DNA of 64,000 bases, from contig NZ_JXTJ01000012.1 in NCBI RefSeq assembly GCF_001509835.1, positions 186,001 through 250,000 of the forward strand, given 5' to 3'. The position numbers were made by a program, and so were the translations under genes. Each line of letters begins with the position of its first letter. Within the stretch, counting starts at the first letter, position 1. The notes below the pieces were generated by a model, which was not told the DNA's origin, did no database searches, and was given only the letters and a program-made list of their open reading frames with translations. Positions 8,738 through 20,158 of the stretch are shown in pieces. The DNA is from Allobosea sp. WAO. GTDB lineage: Bacteria > Pseudomonadota > Alphaproteobacteria > Rhizobiales > Beijerinckiaceae.

Positions 8738-9355
8738 TCAGTGCGTCCGGGTAGCCGCGCCGAATAGCGCCGGCTGCCAGAGCTTGCGCTGCAGGGCGAG
8801 CGACATGGCCGCGAAGCCTTGGGCGTGGTTGAGCGCCTCGTCGAGCAGGGTGAAGGGCGTCGGGGCGCCGGTCGAGATCCGGCACTCGACGTCGTTGTAG
8901 CCTGTGACGAGTTCCGCCTCGAACTTGCGGGCGAGATTGCGCATCGCAATGTTCTCGGGAAGACAGGTCATGTAGAGCGTCCGGATACCGCGGTTGCGGG
9001 CGGCGGTGATCAGGTGTCCGAACAGCGCCTCGCCGATGCCGCGCCGGCGCCGACCCTTCTCGACGCTGAAGGCGGCCTCGCCGGTCTGCACGACGAAGTC
9101 CTCCAGGCCGCGCAATTCGGCGGCGCCGCGGACTTCTCCCTCTTCGACATAGGCATAGACCAGCCCGCCGATGCCGAAGGTGCTCTCGGCATAGTCGACG
9201 AGGAATTCGTCATTGACCGCCGTGCCGAAGCGCTCGCGCCGGGTCGCGGCGTCGAGGCGCAGAAGATGGGCGGTGAAGAGGTCGCGCTCGGTAGGCCAGA
9301 GACGCCTGACCTCGCCGTGCCTGGCTTTCGCGCCAGGTTTCATCGAACGATTCAA
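8738..9355 (-). CDS. GNAT family N-acetyltransferase
   Basis: The 205-residue protein has a single GNAT domain at ~15-155. The acetyl-CoA loop is seen at FSVEKGRRRRGIGEALFGHLI, followed by the ARNRGIRTLYM strand and NIAMRNLARKFEAE. Substrate unknown. A TTG at 9355 is chosen as start because AGGAG (9362-9366) sits six bases upstream; the ATG four codons later would be eighteen bases from that site, which is too far. The gene stands alone, convergent with the Inh-type lipoprotein gene. Confidence 0.82.
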   Translation of the reverse strand: MNRSMKPGAKARHGEVRRLWPTERDLFTAHLLRLDAATRRERFGTAVNDEFLVDYAESTFGIGGLVYAYVEEGEVRGAAELRGLEDFVVQTGEAAFSVEKGRRRRGIGEALFGHLITAARNRGIRTLYMTCLPENIAMRNLARKFEAELVTGYNDVECRISTGAPTPFTLLDEALNHAQGFAAMSLALQRKLWQPALFGAATRTH

Positions 9356-9651
9356 TTGCAGCTCCTGATAAAGCGCTGTGACACGCTGCCAACCAGGAGG
9401 CGTATTCTTCCCTAACTCGGCGCTGAAGATGCGCTCGCGAATGCGGAATACAAGAGACCGGATTGCGGCAAATTACCGCTAAATGCGGGAATAATGGGCA
9501 AATCTGCTGAGCAGGCGCCGCGATGCAGTGGAATTATCCTCGGCGTTTCGAAGGGGCGGGAGTTGGTGCCGGCCTGGCCGGAATCGGCTGAAGCTTGCGG
9601 GCCGGGCTGGCCTGCCGTAACCCTCAGGCGCTCCTCCTTTGCCTCCAGGCC

Positions 9652-10830
9652 ATGTCCGCTACGCTCCCCGAACGCTATGCCGCCCTCGTCGAATCCGGTG
9701 CGATCGAACGCGACCCGGCGCAGGTCGCGGTCGTCAATCGCCTGCAGGCGCTGACCGAAACCCTCGCCAGCCGCCGGCTGGCGAAGAAGAGCAGCGCGCT
9801 CGGCTGGCTGTTCGGCCGCAAGCAACCGCCGCCGGAAAGCGTCAAGGGTCTCTACATCTGGGGCTCGGTCGGCCGCGGCAAGACCATGCTGATGGACATG
9901 TTCTACGAGGCGGCCCCTCTGGCCTCGCGCCGGCGCGTGCATTTCCATGCCTTCATGGCCGACGTCCATGAGCGCATCCATGCCTATCGGCAGGAACTGA
10001 AGGCCGGCAGGGTCAAGGAGCCCGATCCGATCGGCCCGGTCGCGGAAGCGCTGGCGGCCGAGGCGACGCTGCTCTGCTTCGACGAGTTCACGGTCACCGA
10101 CATCGCGGATGCGATGATCCTCGGCCGTCTGTTCACGGCGCTGTTCGCGGCCGGTGTCGTGGTGGTCGCGACCTCCAATGTCGAGCCGTCCCGGCTCTAT
10201 GAGAACGGCCTCAACCGTGCGCTCTTCCTGCCCTTCATCAGCTTGCTCGCCGGCAAGGTCGAGGTGATCCGGCTCGATGCGCGTACCGATTTCCGGCTGG
10301 AGAAGCTCGGCGGAGCGCCGACCTATCACGTGCCGGCCGATGCGGCGGCGGGGGCGGCGCTCGACAAGGCCTTCTTCAAGCTCTCGGGCGTCGCCAGGGG
10401 CGCGCCGGTGACGATCGACATCAAGGGGCACGAACTCAAGTTGCCGCAGGCTGCTGCGGGCGTGGCGCGGGCGAGCTTTAGCGATCTCTGCGCCCAGGCC
10501 TATGGCGCCTCGGATTATCTCGCTCTGGCGCAGGATTTCCATACGCTGGTGCTCGACGACATCCCAGTGATGGATATGGACCGGCGCAACGAGGCCAAGC
10601 GCTTCATCATCCTGATCGACGCGCTCTATGAGAGCCATGTGAAGCTGGTCGCCTCGGCGGCGGCGGAGCCGACGGGGCTTTATGTGGCGCGCTCGGGCCG
10701 CGAGGCCTTCGAGTTCGACCGGACCGTCTCGCGCCTGATCGAGATGCGCTCGGAGGAGTATCTCGCCTTGCCGCATGGCCGCGCCGATTCCGCCGCGAGC
10801 GGCGAGACGACCGGGCTGGTGGAGACCTGA
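9652..10830 (+). CDS. zapE: Cell division protein ZapE / AFG1-like ATPase
   Basis: The protein is a 392-residue AFG1-family P-loop ATPase. The bacterial member ZapE associates with FtsZ rings during constriction, while the mitochondrial relative AFG1 acts in protein quality control. The Walker A motif GSVGRGKT is at residues 71-78 and Walker B LLCFDEF at ~140-146. DIADAMILGRLF follows as expected. The C-terminus holds FDRTVSRLIEMRSEEYL, characteristic of the family. The ATG at 9652 is chosen; the frame extends upstream but without family similarity. In Hyphomicrobiales zapE often lies just upstream of mdh, as here, with only a TetR gene between. Confidence 0.93.
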   Translation: MSATLPERYAALVESGAIERDPAQVAVVNRLQALTETLASRRLAKKSSALGWLFGRKQPPPESVKGLYIWGSVGRGKTMLMDMFYEAAPLASRRRVHFHAFMADVHERIHAYRQELKAGRVKEPDPIGPVAEALAAEATLLCFDEFTVTDIADAMILGRLFTALFAAGVVVVATSNVEPSRLYENGLNRALFLPFISLLAGKVEVIRLDARTDFRLEKLGGAPTYHVPADAAAGAALDKAFFKLSGVARGAPVTIDIKGHELKLPQAAAGVARASFSDLCAQAYGASDYLALAQDFHTLVLDDIPVMDMDRRNEAKRFIILIDALYESHVKLVASAAAEPTGLYVARSGREAFEFDRTVSRLIEMRSEEYLALPHGRADSAASGETTGLVET

Positions 10831-10833
10831 GCC

Positions 10834-11433
10834 GTGGTCGCGCGCGAGCCGAGCGAGACCCGCATCCTCTCGGTCGCCAGCGAGCATCTTAGGCTGCACG
10901 GCCTGCGCCGCTTCACTGTCGTGGCGGTGGCGGAAGAGGCCGGCATGACCCATGCCAATGTCTACCGCTACTTCCCCTCGCGCGTCGCGCTGGTCGATGC
11001 CGTGGTCGATGTCTGGCTCAAGGCGACCGAACGCAGGCTCGCCGACATCGCGGATGGACCCGATCCCGCGGAGGACAAGCTCGAGCGCCTGATCCTGGCC
11101 CTGGCCAAGGCCAATCGCGACCTGCTGCACGAGGACCCGCATCTGTTCGCAGCGCTGTCGCAGGCGGTCGCCAAGCGCCATGCGATCAGCCGGCGCAACC
11201 GCGCCCGGGTCCGCGCCCTGTTCGAGCGCGTCATCGACGACGGTATCGCCACCGGCGCCTTCGAGCCGCGCGACCGCGACCGGGCGATTGCCTTCGTGAT
11301 CGACGCGACCCATCGCTTCATCCATCCGGCAGCACTCGAGCTCGAGGCGGACGTCCCCCAGGAGTCGGTCGATGCCCGGCTTTCGACGCTGATCAGGGTC
11401 GCGCTTCGGACATTGGCGACCGGCGTGATCTAA
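10834..11433 (+). CDS. TetR/AcrR family transcriptional regulator
   Basis: The 199-residue protein has a TetR-type N-terminal DNA-binding domain: residues ~8-55 include RFTVVAVAEEAGMTHANVYRYF, the family's helix-turn-helix with its usual ending. The C-terminal part is helical and would bind a ligand not predictable here. The GTG start lies three bases after the zapE stop, so the two genes are probably co-transcribed. A palindrome at 11446-11471, just after its stop, could be its operator or that of the next operon. Confidence 0.88.
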   Translation: MVAREPSETRILSVASEHLRLHGLRRFTVVAVAEEAGMTHANVYRYFPSRVALVDAVVDVWLKATERRLADIADGPDPAEDKLERLILALAKANRDLLHEDPHLFAALSQAVAKRHAISRRNRARVRALFERVIDDGIATGAFEPRDRDRAIAFVIDATHRFIHPAALELEADVPQESVDARLSTLIRVALRTLATGVI

Positions 11434-11445
11434 AATCCAAAAGAA

Positions 11446-11471
11446 AATGACATAATTTGTAAAATGTCATT
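11446..11471. promoter_or_regulatory. Perfect inverted repeat upstream of mdh, candidate operator
   Basis: AATGACAT (11446-11453) and ATGTCATT (11464-11471) form an 8-bp inverted repeat around a 10-base AT-rich spacer. The spacing places the half-sites on one face of the helix, as expected for a dimeric regulator. It begins 13 bases after the TetR stop and ~205 bases before mdh. No T tract follows, so it does not look like a terminator. Confidence 0.45.
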
Positions 11472-11562
11472 GCTCGGTTTTTGACCGGCTCAGGCAGAGG
11501 GCTCGCCGGCCAAGTTTGTAATAGTTTGATTTCCTTTGCTATTCGCCGAAAAATGGCCGATT

Positions 11563-11593
11563 TTGGTGCCTGAATTCACGGATTTGCCATAAT
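11563..11593 (+). promoter_or_regulatory. Possible sigma-70-type promoter of the TCA operon
   Basis: A TTGGTG at 11563-11568 and CATAAT at 11588-11593 are separated by 19 bases, ~85 bases before mdh. The -10 resembles the consensus but the spacing is long and the -35 partial, so this is only a candidate. Confidence 0.3.
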
Positions 11594-11674
11594 CTGCGCA
11601 GGGTTGAGCCCCACGCCGGGTTGGGCCAAAGAACCCACGGTTTTCCGGTTCACGTATCCAAGGACAAGGACTAG

Positions 11675-12640
<966 letters not shown>

Positions 12641-12667
12641 GATAGAGCGGGCGGCGAGGCCGAACTT

Positions 12668-12698
12668 GGCGGGTGACGATCTCGCATCGTCACCCGCC
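12668..12698 (+). other. 13-bp perfect stem-loop between mdh and sucC
   Basis: GGCGGGTGACGAT (12668-12680) pairs perfectly with ATCGTCACCCGCC (12686-12698) around a 5-base CTCGC loop. Flanking bases can pair further but imperfectly. No U tract follows, so it is more likely an mRNA-stabilising or processing hairpin, or a weak attenuator, than a terminator. Confidence 0.6.
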
Positions 12699-12757
12699 TC
12701 TCGGCATTGCCCGCCTGCCATCGTCGCCATCCGACCCTTTCAAACAGGACATCAGGC

Positions 12758-13954
<1,197 letters not shown>

Positions 13955-13963
13955 GGAAAACCG

Positions 13964-14848
13964 ATGTCCATCCTGATCGACAAGAACACCAAGGTCATCT
14001 GCCAGGGTTTCACCGGCAAGAACGGGACCTTCCACTCCGAGCAGGCCATCGCCTACGGCACCAAGATGGTCGGCGGCACCTCGCCCGGTAAGGGCGGTAG
14101 CTTGCATCTCGGCCTGCCGGTCTTCGACACCGTCGCCGAGGCGCGCGAGAAGACCGGGGCTGACGCCTCGGTCGTCTATGTCCCGCCTCCGGGCGCGGCC
14201 GATGCGATCTGCGAGGCGATCGACGCCGAGATCCCGCTGATCATCTGCATCACCGAGGGCATCCCGGTGCTCGACATGGTCCGCGTCAAGCGCTCGCTCT
14301 CGGGCTCCAAGTCGCGTCTGATCGGGCCGAACTGCCCGGGCGTCGTCACCGCCGGCGAGTCGAAGATCGGCATCATGCCGGCCAACATCTTCAAGCCCGG
14401 CTCGGTGGGCATCGTCTCGCGCTCCGGCACGCTGACCTATGAGGCGGTGTTCCAGACCACGAACGAAGGCCTCGGCCAGTCGACCGCGGTCGGCATCGGC
14501 GGCGACCCGGTCAAGGGCACCGAGTTCATCGACATGCTCGAAATGTTCCTCGCCGACGAGAAGACCAAGTCGATCGTGATGATCGGCGAGATCGGCGGCT
14601 CGGCCGAAGAGGACGCGGCGCAGTTCATCAAGGACGAGGCCCGCCGCGGCCGCAAGAAGCCGATGGTCGGTTTCATCGCCGGCCGCACGGCACCTCCGGG
14701 CCGCCGCATGGGCCATGCCGGCGCGATCATCTCCGGCGGCAAGGGCGGCGCGGAAGACAAGATCGCTGCTATGGAAGCCGCCGGCATCCGGGTCTCGCCG
14801 TCGCCGGCGCGCCTTGGAAAGACCTTGGTGGACGTGTTGAAGGGCTGA
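13964..14848 (+). CDS. sucD: Succinyl-CoA synthetase alpha subunit
   Basis: The CoA-binding subunit, 294 residues, carries the phosphorylated histidine in the GHAGAII motif (around residue 250). The N-terminal CoA-binding domain starts with the conserved [16 protein letters not shown], and SGTLTYEA is seen at ~155. It follows sucC by nine bases with a GAGGAAAACC ribosome-binding region, so the subunits are translated in close coupling. Confidence 0.97.
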   Translation: MSILIDKNTKVICQGFTGKNGTFHSEQAIAYGTKMVGGTSPGKGGSLHLGLPVFDTVAEAREKTGADASVVYVPPPGAADAICEAIDAEIPLIICITEGIPVLDMVRVKRSLSGSKSRLIGPNCPGVVTAGESKIGIMPANIFKPGSVGIVSRSGTLTYEAVFQTTNEGLGQSTAVGIGGDPVKGTEFIDMLEMFLADEKTKSIVMIGEIGGSAEEDAAQFIKDEARRGRKKPMVGFIAGRTAPPGRRMGHAGAIISGGKGGAEDKIAAMEAAGIRVSPSPARLGKTLVDVLKG

Positions 14849-14859
14849 GTATCGCGACA

Positions 14860-14934
14860 GCCGGCCGGGCAGGGGCCCGGTCGGCATGTTGCGGTGCTGG
14901 AATGAAAAGCGATGGGTCGGCGAGGGGCCGACCC
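14860..14934 (+). other. Two stem-loops between sucD and sucA
   Basis: The first is an imperfect GC hairpin centred near 14872 (GCCGgCCGGGC with GcCCGGtCGGC). The second is an 8-bp perfect stem, GGGTCGGC (14914-14921) with GCCGACCC (14927-14934). Neither is followed by a U run. Together they fill most of the 118-base gap and may adjust expression of sucCD relative to sucA. Confidence 0.5.
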
Positions 14935-14966
14935 GGATGTGCTAGGCAGGAAGAAGGCAGGACGAC

Positions 14967-17924
14967 ATGGCTCGCCAGGACATCAACGAGGCTCTCGCGC
15001 AGACGGGTTTCCTCTATGGCGGCAACGCGGCTTACATCGAGGACCTCTATGCCCGCTACCAGGCTGACCCGAAGTCGGTCGACGAGCAGTGGCGGGGCTT
15101 CTTCGCGGGGCTGAACGACGAGCGCCAGGCGATCATCGACAACGCCAAGGGCGCCTCCTGGAAGAAGCCGAACTGGCCGATCCCGGCTGGCGGCGAGATC
15201 GTCTCGGCGCTCGACGGCAACTGGGCCGTGGTCGAGAAGGTCATCGGCGACAAGCTCGGCGCCAAGGCCAAGGCTGCCGGCACGACGCTGTCCGCTTCCG
15301 ACGTCCAGCAGGCGACGCGCGATTCCGTGCGCGCCATCATGCTGATCCGCGCCTACCGCATGCGCGGCCATCTGCACGCCCAGCTCGATCCGCTCGGGAT
15401 CGAGGGCATCAAGGATATCGAGGAGCTCTCGCCGGCCGCCTTCGGCTTCACCGAGGCCGATCTCGACCGCAAGATCTTCATCGACAACGTGCTCGGCCTG
15501 GAATTCGCCACTATCCGCGAGATGACGGCGATCCTGCAGCGGACCTATTGCGGCACGGTCGGCATCGAATTCATGCACATCTCCGATCCCGAGCAGAAGG
15601 CTTGGCTGCAGGAGCGCATCGAGGGGCCGGACAAGGAGATCGCCTTCACCCGCGAAGGCAAGCGCGCGATCCTGAACAAGCTCGTCGAGACCGAGGGCTT
15701 CGAGAAGTTCCTCGATCTGAAGTTCACCGGCACCAAGCGCTTCGGACTCGATGGTGGCGAGTCGCTGGTTCCGGCGCTCGAGCAGATCATCAAGCGCGGC
15801 GGCGCGCTCGGCGTGCGCGACATCGTCTTCGGCATGGCCCATCGCGGCCGCCTCAACGTGCTGACCCAGGTGCTGGGCAAGCCGCATCGCGCGCTCTTCC
15901 ACGAGTTCAAGGGCGGCTCCTTCGCGCCCGACGACGTCGAGGGTTCGGGCGACGTGAAGTACCATCTCGGTGCTTCCTCGGATCGCGAGTTCGACGGCAA
16001 CAACGTCCATATCTCGCTGACCGCGAACCCGTCGCATCTCGAGATCGTCGATCCCGTCGTGCTCGGCAAGGTGCGCGCGAAGCAGGACCAGTTCGGCGAC
16101 ATCGTCGAGCGCTCCAAGGTGCTGCCGCTGCTGATCCATGGCGATGCTGCCTTCGCCGGCCAGGGCGTCGTGGCTGAATGCCTCGGCCTGTCCGGGCTGA
16201 AGGGCCATCGCACCGGCGGCTCGCTGCACTTCATCATCAACAACCAGATCGGCTTCACCACCTATCCGCGCTATTCGCGCTCCTCGCCCTATCCGTCCGA
16301 CGTGGCGAAGATGGTCGAGGCTCCGGTCTTCCATGTGAACGGCGACGATCCGGAAGCGGTGGTCTTCGCCGCCAAGGTCGCGATCGAGTTCCGGCAGAAG
16401 TTCCACAAGCCGGTCGTGATCGACATGTTCTGCTATCGCCGCTTCGGCCATAACGAAGGCGACGAGCCGGGCTTCACCCAGCCGCTGATGTACCGCAAGA
16501 TCCGCGGCCACAAGTCGACGCTGGAACTCTACAGCGGCAAGCTCGAAGCCGAGGGCGTGATCCAGCCCGGCGAGCTCGACCAGATGCGCGCCGCCTGGAA
16601 GGACAAGCTCGAGGTCGAGTTCGACGCCGGCCAGTCCTTCAAGCCGAACAAGGCCGACTGGCTCGACGGCCGTTGGGCCGGCATGAAGGCGATGCGCGCC
16701 GATGAGGACGATCCGCGCCGCGGCGCGACGGGCGTCCCCGCGCAGGTGCTGAAGGAGATCACGCAGAAGATCACCGAGGTCCCGGAAGGCTTCAACGTCC
16801 ACAAGACGATCCAGCGCTTCCTCGATAACCGCCGCAAGGCGGTCGAGAGCGGGCAGGGGATCGACTGGGCGACGGCGGAGGCTCTCGCCTTCGGCTCGCT
16901 GCTGCTCGACGGCAATCCGGTCCGCCTCTCCGGTCAGGACTGCGAGCGCGGTACCTTCTCGCAGCGCCATTCGGTGCTGATCGACCAGGAGACCGAGGCG
17001 CGTCACACCTCGCTGAACCATATCCGCGAGGGTCAGTCGCGCTACGAGGTCATCAACTCGATGCTCTCGGAAGAAGCGGTGCTCGGCTTCGAATACGGCT
17101 ACACCCTGTCGGAGCCGAATGCGCTGACCTGCTGGGAAGCGCAGTTCGGCGACTTCGCCAATGGCGCGCAGGTGGTGTTCGACCAGTTCATCTCGTCGGG
17201 CGAGCGCAAGTGGCTGCGTATGTCGGGCCTGGTCTGCCTCTTGCCGCATGGCTATGAGGGCCAGGGCCCGGAGCACTCATCCGCCCGTCTCGAACGCTTC
17301 CTGCAGATGTGCGCCGAGGACAATATGCAGGTAGCGAACTGCTCGACGCCGGCGAGCTATTTCCACATCCTGCGCCGCCAGCTGAAGCGCGACTTCCGCA
17401 AGCCGCTGATCCTGATGACCCCGAAGTCGCTGCTGCGCCACAAGCGCTGCGTCTCGACGCTCGACGAGCTGGCCGAGGGCTCGACCTTCCACCGCGTGCT
17501 GCATGACGATGCCGAGCGGGGCAACTCGACGACCAAGCTGGTCAAGGATGCGAAGATCCGCCGGGTCGTGCTCTGCTCCGGCAAGGTCTATTTCGATCTG
17601 CTGGAAGAGCGCGAGAAGCGCGGCGTCGACGACGTCTACCTGATGCGCGTCGAGCAGCTCTATCCGTTCCCGCTGAAGACGCTGGCGCAGGAGCTGTCGC
17701 GCTTCAAGGGCGCCGACGTGGTCTGGTGCCAGGAGGAGCCGAAGAACATGGGCTCCTGGACCTTTGTTGAGCCCTATCTCGAGTGGGTGCTGGGCCATGC
17801 CGGCTCGAAGTCGAAGCGGCCGCGCTATGTCGGCCGGCCGGCCTCGGCCGCGACGGCGACCGGCCTGATGTCGAAGCATCTCGCCCAGCTCAACGCATTC
17901 CTGGATGAGGCCTTCGCGGCCTGA
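14967..17924 (+). CDS. sucA: 2-oxoglutarate dehydrogenase E1 component
   Basis: The thiamine-diphosphate-dependent subunit that decarboxylates 2-oxoglutarate and transfers the succinyl group to SucB lipoate. The 985-residue length matches alphaproteobacterial E1o. Conserved segments seen: the N-terminal NEALAQTGFLYGGNAAYIEDLY (SucB-interacting region), RGRLNVL, HGDAAFAGQGVVAE and NNQIGFTT in the ThDP/Mg region, and SEEAVLGFEYGY in the transketolase pyrimidine domain. An AGGAAGAAGGCAGG sequence precedes the ATG. sucB follows after a 92-base gap. Confidence 0.97.
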   Translation: MARQDINEALAQTGFLYGGNAAYIEDLYARYQADPKSVDEQWRGFFAGLNDERQAIIDNAKGASWKKPNWPIPAGGEIVSALDGNWAVVEKVIGDKLGAKAKAAGTTLSASDVQQATRDSVRAIMLIRAYRMRGHLHAQLDPLGIEGIKDIEELSPAAFGFTEADLDRKIFIDNVLGLEFATIREMTAILQRTYCGTVGIEFMHISDPEQKAWLQERIEGPDKEIAFTREGKRAILNKLVETEGFEKFLDLKFTGTKRFGLDGGESLVPALEQIIKRGGALGVRDIVFGMAHRGRLNVLTQVLGKPHRALFHEFKGGSFAPDDVEGSGDVKYHLGASSDREFDGNNVHISLTANPSHLEIVDPVVLGKVRAKQDQFGDIVERSKVLPLLIHGDAAFAGQGVVAECLGLSGLKGHRTGGSLHFIINNQIGFTTYPRYSRSSPYPSDVAKMVEAPVFHVNGDDPEAVVFAAKVAIEFRQKFHKPVVIDMFCYRRFGHNEGDEPGFTQPLMYRKIRGHKSTLELYSGKLEAEGVIQPGELDQMRAAWKDKLEVEFDAGQSFKPNKADWLDGRWAGMKAMRADEDDPRRGATGVPAQVLKEITQKITEVPEGFNVHKTIQRFLDNRRKAVESGQGIDWATAEALAFGSLLLDGNPVRLSGQDCERGTFSQRHSVLIDQETEARHTSLNHIREGQSRYEVINSMLSEEAVLGFEYGYTLSEPNALTCWEAQFGDFANGAQVVFDQFISSGERKWLRMSGLVCLLPHGYEGQGPEHSSARLERFLQMCAEDNMQVANCSTPASYFHILRRQLKRDFRKPLILMTPKSLLRHKRCVSTLDELAEGSTFHRVLHDDAERGNSTTKLVKDAKIRRVVLCSGKVYFDLLEEREKRGVDDVYLMRVEQLYPFPLKTLAQELSRFKGADVVWCQEEPKNMGSWTFVEPYLEWVLGHAGSKSKRPRYVGRPASAATATGLMSKHLAQLNAFLDEAFAA

Positions 17925-18016
17925 TCCGCTTCGCTATCGCCGGAGCCCGGTGCCGCTGAAGATCGCCAGGTCTTCCAGCGCCGGGCTCGAGACAAAGACA
18001 CGAGAAGAGGCCTGAC

Positions 18017-19243
18017 ATGGCGACCGAAATCCGCGTACCCACCCTCGGCGAATCCGTCTCCGAGGCGACGATCGGCAAGTGGTTCAAGAAGCCCGGCGAG
18101 GCGGTGAAGGCCGACGAGCCCCTGGTCGAGCTCGAAACCGACAAGGTGACGCTTGAGGTCAACGCGCCGGCCGCCGGCGTGCTCGGCGAGATCGTCGCCA
18201 AGGAAGGCGAGACGGTCGGCGTCAACGCGCTGCTCGGTTCGATCACCGCCGGTGGTGCTGCCGCCGCGGCTGCGCCGAAGCCGGCCGCAGAGGCTCCGAA
18301 GCCGGTTGCCGCCCCTGCACCGGCCGCCTCCGGCGCTGCGACCAAGGCTGCCGATTCCGGCCCGGCCGTCGCCCGCCTCGCTGCCGAGAGCGGCGTCGAC
18401 CCGTCGAGCGTTGCCGCCTCGGGCAAGGATGGCCGCGTCACCAAGGGCGATATGCTGGCGGCGATCGCGACCGGCCCGGCCGCCGCGGCCTCGGCTCCGG
18501 CCCCGGCTGTTCAGGTTCGCGCCCCCTCGGCGCCGGACGACGCTTCGCGCGAAGAGCGCGTCAAGATGACCAAGCTGCGCCAGACCATCGCGCGCCGCCT
18601 CAAGGAAGCCCAGAACACCGCGGCGATGCTGACCACCTTCAACGAGGTGGACATGACCAACGTCATGGCACTGCGCAACCAGTACAAGGACGTGTTCGAG
18701 AAGAAGCACGGCGTGAAGCTCGGCTTCATGGGCTTCTTCGTGAAGGCCTGCGTCCAGGCGCTGAAGGAGATTCCCTCGGTCAACGCCGAGATCGACGGCA
18801 CCGATATCGTCTACAAGAACTACTACCATATCGCGGTCGCGGTCGGCACCGACAAGGGCCTCGTCGTGCCGGTGGTGCGCGATGCCGACCAGCTCTCGAT
18901 CGCCGGTGTCGAGAAGGAGATCGGCGTCCTCGGCAAGAAGGCGCGTGACGGTGCCCTCAAGATCGAGGACATGCAGGGCGGCACCTTCACCATCTCGAAT
19001 GGCGGCGTCTATGGTTCGCTGATGTCGACGCCGATCCTGAACGCGCCGCAATCGGCGATCCTGGGCATGCACAAGATCCAGGAACGGCCGATGGTCGTCG
19101 GCGGCAAGATCGAGATCCGGCCGATGATGTATCTGGCGGTTTCCTATGATCACCGCATCATCGACGGCAAGGAAGCCGTGACCTTCCTGGTACGCATCAA
19201 GGAAGGCCTGGAAGACCCGGCGCGCCTCGTCCTCGACCTCTGA
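18017..19243 (+). CDS. sucB: Dihydrolipoyllysine-residue succinyltransferase (E2o)
   Basis: The core of the 2-oxoglutarate dehydrogenase complex, which passes succinyl from lipoate to CoA. The 408-residue protein has one lipoyl domain (residues 1-~77) with lipoyl-lysine K43 in ETDKVT, an Ala/Pro-rich linker, a peripheral subunit-binding domain at ~115-150 ([15 protein letters not shown]) and a catalytic domain ending with [13 protein letters not shown], holding the active-site His and Asp. Between sucA and sucB an imperfect long hairpin (about 17957-17992) is visible. Confidence 0.97.
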   Translation: MATEIRVPTLGESVSEATIGKWFKKPGEAVKADEPLVELETDKVTLEVNAPAAGVLGEIVAKEGETVGVNALLGSITAGGAAAAAAPKPAAEAPKPVAAPAPAASGAATKAADSGPAVARLAAESGVDPSSVAASGKDGRVTKGDMLAAIATGPAAAASAPAPAVQVRAPSAPDDASREERVKMTKLRQTIARRLKEAQNTAAMLTTFNEVDMTNVMALRNQYKDVFEKKHGVKLGFMGFFVKACVQALKEIPSVNAEIDGTDIVYKNYYHIAVAVGTDKGLVVPVVRDADQLSIAGVEKEIGVLGKKARDGALKIEDMQGGTFTISNGGVYGSLMSTPILNAPQSAILGMHKIQERPMVVGGKIEIRPMMYLAVSYDHRIIDGKEAVTFLVRIKEGLEDPARLVLDL

Positions 19244-19254
19244 GACCGGCCTGA

Positions 19255-19641
19255 ATGGCGATCCCGGCAAAGCTCGTCGCTGTTGGCCTCGCCGTTGCCG
19301 GCATCGTCAATCTGCTGCCGACGATCGGCGTCGCTGGGGTCGGCTGGCTGCGTTCGCTCTACGGTTTCGAGATCGCTAGTCCCGATCTCGAAATCCTGCT
19401 GCGCCATCGCGCCCTGCTGTTCGGGATCATCGGCGTGCTGCTGCTGGCGGCAGCCATCAGCCCCGGCCTGCGCGGCGTAGCCGTACTCGTCGCCAGTGCG
19501 AGCATGGCGAGCTTCGTTGTGATCGCGCTCCTCGTCGGCGGCTTTGGCCCGGCGATCACCAAGATCGTGATCGCCGACATCGTAGGGCTCCTGGCCCTCG
19601 TGCCGGCGATGTTCGCGCGGCTGGTGCCGTCGCCTCGATAG
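19255..19641 (+). CDS. Small hypothetical membrane protein (four predicted segments)
   Basis: A 128-residue protein with hydrophobic segments at ~7-28, ~52-68, ~72-93 and ~100-121, and a basic tail, predicted to sit in the inner membrane. No family recognised. It starts 11 bases after sucB and precedes the VOC gene and lpd on the same strand, so it is likely co-transcribed with the TCA operon. A role linked to 2-oxoglutarate dehydrogenase cannot be inferred from sequence. Confidence 0.72.
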   Translation: MAIPAKLVAVGLAVAGIVNLLPTIGVAGVGWLRSLYGFEIASPDLEILLRHRALLFGIIGVLLLAAAISPGLRGVAVLVASASMASFVVIALLVGGFGPAITKIVIADIVGLLALVPAMFARLVPSPR

Positions 19642-19705
19642 GCGGTGGTAACGGCGTTGCCCACGCAGTCTGGTATGACCGTTCGATCCGCTCAGGAGAC
19701 GGAGC

Positions 19706-20137
19706 ATGGCTTTCGGACCCAATCCGCCACCGATCCAGGCGCATATCTGCGTCAAGGGCGGCGACGCGGCGATTGCCTTCTACGAGCAGGCCTTCGGCGC
19801 GCAGTGCACCTTCAGGGCGATGGCCGATGACGGCAAGCGCGTGATGCACGCCAATCTCGCGCTGTTCGGCGGCGAGGTGATGCTGCATGACGAGTTCCCG
19901 GAGTTCGGCGGCCATGTCATGGCGCCCGGCACCGTGGGCGGGATCAGCGTCGCGATCAACATCAACCTGCCGAGCGCGGCCGATGTCGATGCCGCGGTCG
20001 CTCGGGCGCAGGCCGCCGGCGCCGACGTCTTCATGCCGGCGAGCGACGTGTTCTGGGGCGCCCGCTATGCGCGCCTGCGCGATCCCTTCGGCCATATCTG
20101 GGCCTTCAACGCGCCGCTGGCGCAACCGCAATCGTAA
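19706..20137 (+). CDS. VOC family protein (PhnB/glyoxalase-like)
   Basis: A 143-residue single-module vicinal oxygen chelate protein of the PhnB-like type. It begins with the usual pattern (HICVKGGDAAIAFYEQAFGA), has LMLHDEFPEFGG-like features around residues 57-68 and ends with RDPFGHIWAFN. These proteins bind metal or small ligands and include glyoxalases, dioxygenases and antibiotic-binding proteins; the substrate is unknown. A GAGACGGAGC sequence precedes the ATG. It sits between sucB and lpd, 21 bases ahead of lpd. Confidence 0.85.
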   Translation: MAFGPNPPPIQAHICVKGGDAAIAFYEQAFGAQCTFRAMADDGKRVMHANLALFGGEVMLHDEFPEFGGHVMAPGTVGGISVAININLPSAADVDAAVARAQAAGADVFMPASDVFWGARYARLRDPFGHIWAFNAPLAQPQS

Positions 20138-20158
20138 AGTCTGAACGAAAGAGAGACC

